6,989 nucleotides of DNA, from NCBI GenBank assembly GCA_021794335.1, contig JAJYQZ010000030.1:1-6989 (forward strand). Reading direction: 5' to 3'. Both the position numbers and the translations under genes were made by a program. Origin of the DNA: a bacterium. Its GTDB lineage: Bacteria > SZUA-79 > Acidulodesulfobacterales > Acidulodesulfobacteraceae. Shown here in pieces: positions 5,230-6,989 of this stretch. The notes under the pieces were generated by a model. It worked only from the letters and a program-made list of their open reading frames with translations, was not told where the DNA came from and searched no databases. The stretch's first letter is position 1. The number at the start of each line of letters is the position of its first letter.

Positions 5230-5276
5230 AAGTTCAACAAGCCAAATTAAATCATGCAAAGCTATAGCTGTGCGGT

Positions 5277-5996
5277 ATGCCAAACAAAACATTCTTTATA
5301 ACGGGGGTAGATACAAATATCGGAAAGACCTTCGTCAGCCTGCTGTTACTCCTTGCTTTTCAGCAAAAAGGCTTAAACGCAGGGTATATGAAGCCGGTTG
5401 AAACAGGGGTTAAAATTAATAAAACCGGTTCAAAAAATTACTTAGACGGGCGCCGTTTGAAAGATGAAGGCGGGCTTTTGGCAAACCTTGAAATTATTAC
5501 GCCGTACACCTTTCAATCTCCTTTATCTCCCTACGCCGCATCGAAGCTTGAAGATAAGACAATATGTATAAAAGAAATACTTTTCAAATTTTATGAATTA
5601 AACAGGATGTATGATTATATGATCGTCGAAGGGGCGGGCGGGATGCTTGTTCCTTTAAAAAAGAACCATTTTGTGATAGATATTGCAAGGTATATAGATG
5701 CGGGTGTAATTCTGGTAACGAAAGCCGGACTGGGAATGATAAACCATACTTTGTTGAACATAGAATATGCAAAAAGCCATGAGATTAAAATATCGGGGAT
5801 AATTATCAATAATGCCTTAAATGAAAATGACGAAAGTGTTTTATCCAACAAAAAAACATTATTGGAATATACCGATGTCCCTGTTTTAGGAGATATTCCT
5901 TATCTGCGGACAGAAAAAGATTTAAATTTAAAAAATAGAGATTTACTTAAAGAATTAGCCTTTAAATATATAGACATCGAAAATATTTTAGGGTAA
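5277..5996 (+). CDS. bioD: Dethiobiotin synthetase (BioD)
   Basis: The cytoplasmic enzyme closes the ureido ring of dethiobiotin from 7,8-diaminopelargonate, CO2 and ATP, the penultimate step of biotin synthesis. The 239-aa length is typical. The P-loop is GVDTNIGKT (10-18). KPVETG (39-44) carries the conserved substrate and CO2-binding Lys39. VEGAGG (117-122) is the second family signature. INNAL (176-180) and the later PVLGDIPYL segment match the nucleotide-base binding and C-terminal regions of the family. The ATG at 5277 puts the P-loop at the usual distance from the N-terminus, but no Shine-Dalgarno precedes it. A 10-bp palindrome AGCTATAGCT (5260-5269) sits just upstream. No BirA-type operator is recognisable. 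No bioA, bioF or bioB is in view. The downstream neighbour, 38 bp away, is dapL. Confidence 0.95.
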   Translation: MPNKTFFITGVDTNIGKTFVSLLLLLAFQQKGLNAGYMKPVETGVKINKTGSKNYLDGRRLKDEGGLLANLEIITPYTFQSPLSPYAASKLEDKTICIKEILFKFYELNRMYDYMIVEGAGGMLVPLKKNHFVIDIARYIDAGVILVTKAGLGMINHTLLNIEYAKSHEIKISGIIINNALNENDESVLSNKKTLLEYTDVPVLGDIPYLRTEKDLNLKNRDLLKELAFKYIDIENILG

Positions 5997-6011
5997 AATA
6001 TATCGAATATC

Positions 6012-6019
6012 AAAGGAGG
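6012..6019 (+). promoter_or_regulatory. Ribosome binding site of dapL with ambiguous spacing
   Basis: AAAGGAGG directly abuts an in-frame ATG at 6020, too close for initiation there. The next in-frame ATG at 6035 is 15 nt downstream, longer than usual. No other start-type codon lies between them. The second ATG gives the typical DapL N-terminus and is preferred. Confidence 0.6.
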
Positions 6020-6034
6020 ATGCAAAAAGCCGAT

Positions 6035-6989
6035 ATGAAATTTGAATTTTCAGAGAGATTAAACAAACTTCCGGTGTATCTTTTTGCCGAGATAGATAAA
6101 TTAAAAGCTCAGGTGAAGGCAAGGGGAGTCGATATAATAAGCTTTGGCATCGGGGATCCTGATATTTCTACGCCTAAAGCAATTGTGGATATATTAAAAA
6201 AGGAAAGCGGAATAGACATTAATCAAAAATATCCTTCTTATGAAGGGCTTTTAAAGTTTAGGGAATCTGTAGCAAACTGGTATAATAAAAGGTTTGGCGT
6301 TTCATTGGACCCGGAGACGGAAGTTTTGTCGTTAATCGGATCAAAAGAAGGCATAGGGCATCTTCCCTTAGCGTTCATAAATCCCGGCGATATTGTTTTG
6401 GTGCCGGATCCTGGTTATCCCGTCTATAAGGCAGGCACGATTTTTGCCGGAGGCATTCCCTACATAATGCCCCTTAGAGAGGATAACGACTTTTTGCCGG
6501 ATTTTTCCGATATTCCGCCCGATGTTTTAAAAAAAGCAAAATTAATGTTTTTAAATTATCCCAATAATCCGACTTCCGCAAGGGCTGACAGGCATTTTTT
6601 TAACGAGATCGTAAAATTTGCCAAAGAAAACGATATAATTGTTGCCCATGATTTTGCGTATTCCGAGGTTTACACGGGAGAAAGGGGAAATGATTCGTTT
6701 TTAAACGCTCACGGAGCTAAAGACATAGGAATAGAGTTTCATTCCCTTTCAAAAACATTTAATATGACTGGATTCAGGATAGGGTTTGCAGTTGGAAACA
6801 AAGATATACTTCATGGTCTTGGAGCCGTTAAAACAAACCTTGATTCGGGAGTTTTTCAGGCAATACAATTAGCAGGCGCTTACGGGCTCGATAACGAGCT
6901 TGATACGATAAGAGATAATAACATTATATATAGAAAAAGAAGAGAAATTTTGGTTGCGGGGCTGGAAGAACTCGGCTATGAAGTATATA
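6035..6989 (+). CDS. dapL: LL-diaminopimelate aminotransferase (DapL), 3' end outside window
   Basis: This PLP-dependent class I/II aminotransferase converts tetrahydrodipicolinate directly to LL-diaminopimelate with glutamate as amino donor. It is the short route to lysine and to the meso-DAP of peptidoglycan. The frame is open to the right edge: 318 residues are visible of an expected 385-390. Landmarks are ISFGIGDPD (35-43), KYPSYEGLLKFRE (65-77), LIGSKEGIGHLPLAF (100-114), VLVPDPGYPVYKAGTIFAGG (121-140), LNYPNNPT (173-180) and HDFAYSEVY (205-213, Asp206 to the PLP ring nitrogen). The Schiff-base Lys is 240 in SLSKTFNMTGFRIGFAVGN. This arrangement matches the DapL subfamily closely. A different substrate is possible but less likely. 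It follows bioD by 38 bp without a promoter and is probably in the same transcript. The start may be 6020 (five residues longer). Confidence 0.92.
   Translation, partial: MKFEFSERLNKLPVYLFAEIDKLKAQVKARGVDIISFGIGDPDISTPKAIVDILKKESGIDINQKYPSYEGLLKFRESVANWYNKRFGVSLDPETEVLSLIGSKEGIGHLPLAFINPGDIVLVPDPGYPVYKAGTIFAGGIPYIMPLREDNDFLPDFSDIPPDVLKKAKLMFLNYPNNPTSARADRHFFNEIVKFAKENDIIVAHDFAYSEVYTGERGNDSFLNAHGAKDIGIEFHSLSKTFNMTGFRIGFAVGNKDILHGLGAVKTNLDSGVFQAIQLAGAYGLDNELDTIRDNNIIYRKRREILVAGLEELGYEVY

Noticed and set aside
5260..5269. AGCTATAGCT palindrome as a biotin repressor (BirA) operator
   Set aside because: It is only 10 bp and lacks the long spaced TTGTwAAC/GTTwACAA-type arms of known BirA sites.
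5104..5292. Minus-strand open frame spanning the end of the PG-binding gene and the start of bioD
   Set aside because: It crosses a convincing plus-strand terminator and two real genes, and its translation has no recognisable feature.
1..6989. CRISPR array, toxin-antitoxin, phage or transposase genes
   Set aside because: No regularly spaced direct repeats, no paired small genes with such motifs and no transposase or integrase signatures are present on either strand.

Overview
The window is AT-rich chromosomal DNA from a diderm (Gram-negative) bacterium. The evidence for this is a prepilin peptidase, a pseudopilin-like protein, secreted periplasmic-type proteins, a CheV-type chemotaxis adaptor and an inner-membrane diguanylate cyclase. 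An LL-diaminopimelate aminotransferase (DapL) and a TolB-like plus FG-GAP-like secreted protein would fit a deltaproteobacterial-type lineage. That taxonomic guess is inference from gene content and base composition only.

Layout, left to right. The window opens inside a prepilin peptidase gene (3-278, 5' end missing). A promoter-like stretch and an 18-bp AT palindrome lead into a 557-codon gene (381-2054). It encodes an exported protein with an N-terminal TolB/CsgG-like domain and a C-terminal FG-GAP/VCBS-like beta-propeller region. An elongator tRNA-Met gene with encoded CCA (2142-2218) follows, with its own good promoter. Convergent to it is a small pseudopilin-like gene (2639-2259, minus). 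An 84-bp, almost G+C-free divergent intergenic region separates that gene from a membrane GGDEF diguanylate cyclase (2724-3557). A CheV gene comes next (3654-4604, CheW domain plus receiver). The 236-bp gap after it holds a probable dispersed palindromic repeat with two strong hairpins, then the promoter region of a small secreted peptidoglycan-binding protein (4853-5176, TTG start) that has its own terminator. The window ends with bioD (5277-5996) and the 5' part of dapL (6035 to the edge), 38 bp apart and probably cotranscribed.

How the genes may work together. The prepilin peptidase and the pseudopilin-like protein belong to the type IV pilus/type II secretion family of machines. The GGDEF protein and CheV are signalling proteins that could govern motility, surface attachment and chemotaxis. 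The peptidoglycan-binding protein and the TolB-like protein act in the cell envelope. bioD and dapL are biosynthetic: biotin, and lysine/peptidoglycan diaminopimelate.

No CRISPR array, transposase, integrase, phage gene, toxin-antitoxin pair or defence locus was found, and nothing here amounts to a convincing new multi-gene system. The points most worth a second look are the hairpin repeat after cheV, the degenerate prepilin signal of the pseudopilin-like protein, the divergent promoter region whose two genes lack Shine-Dalgarno sequences, and the domain combination in the 557-aa secreted protein.
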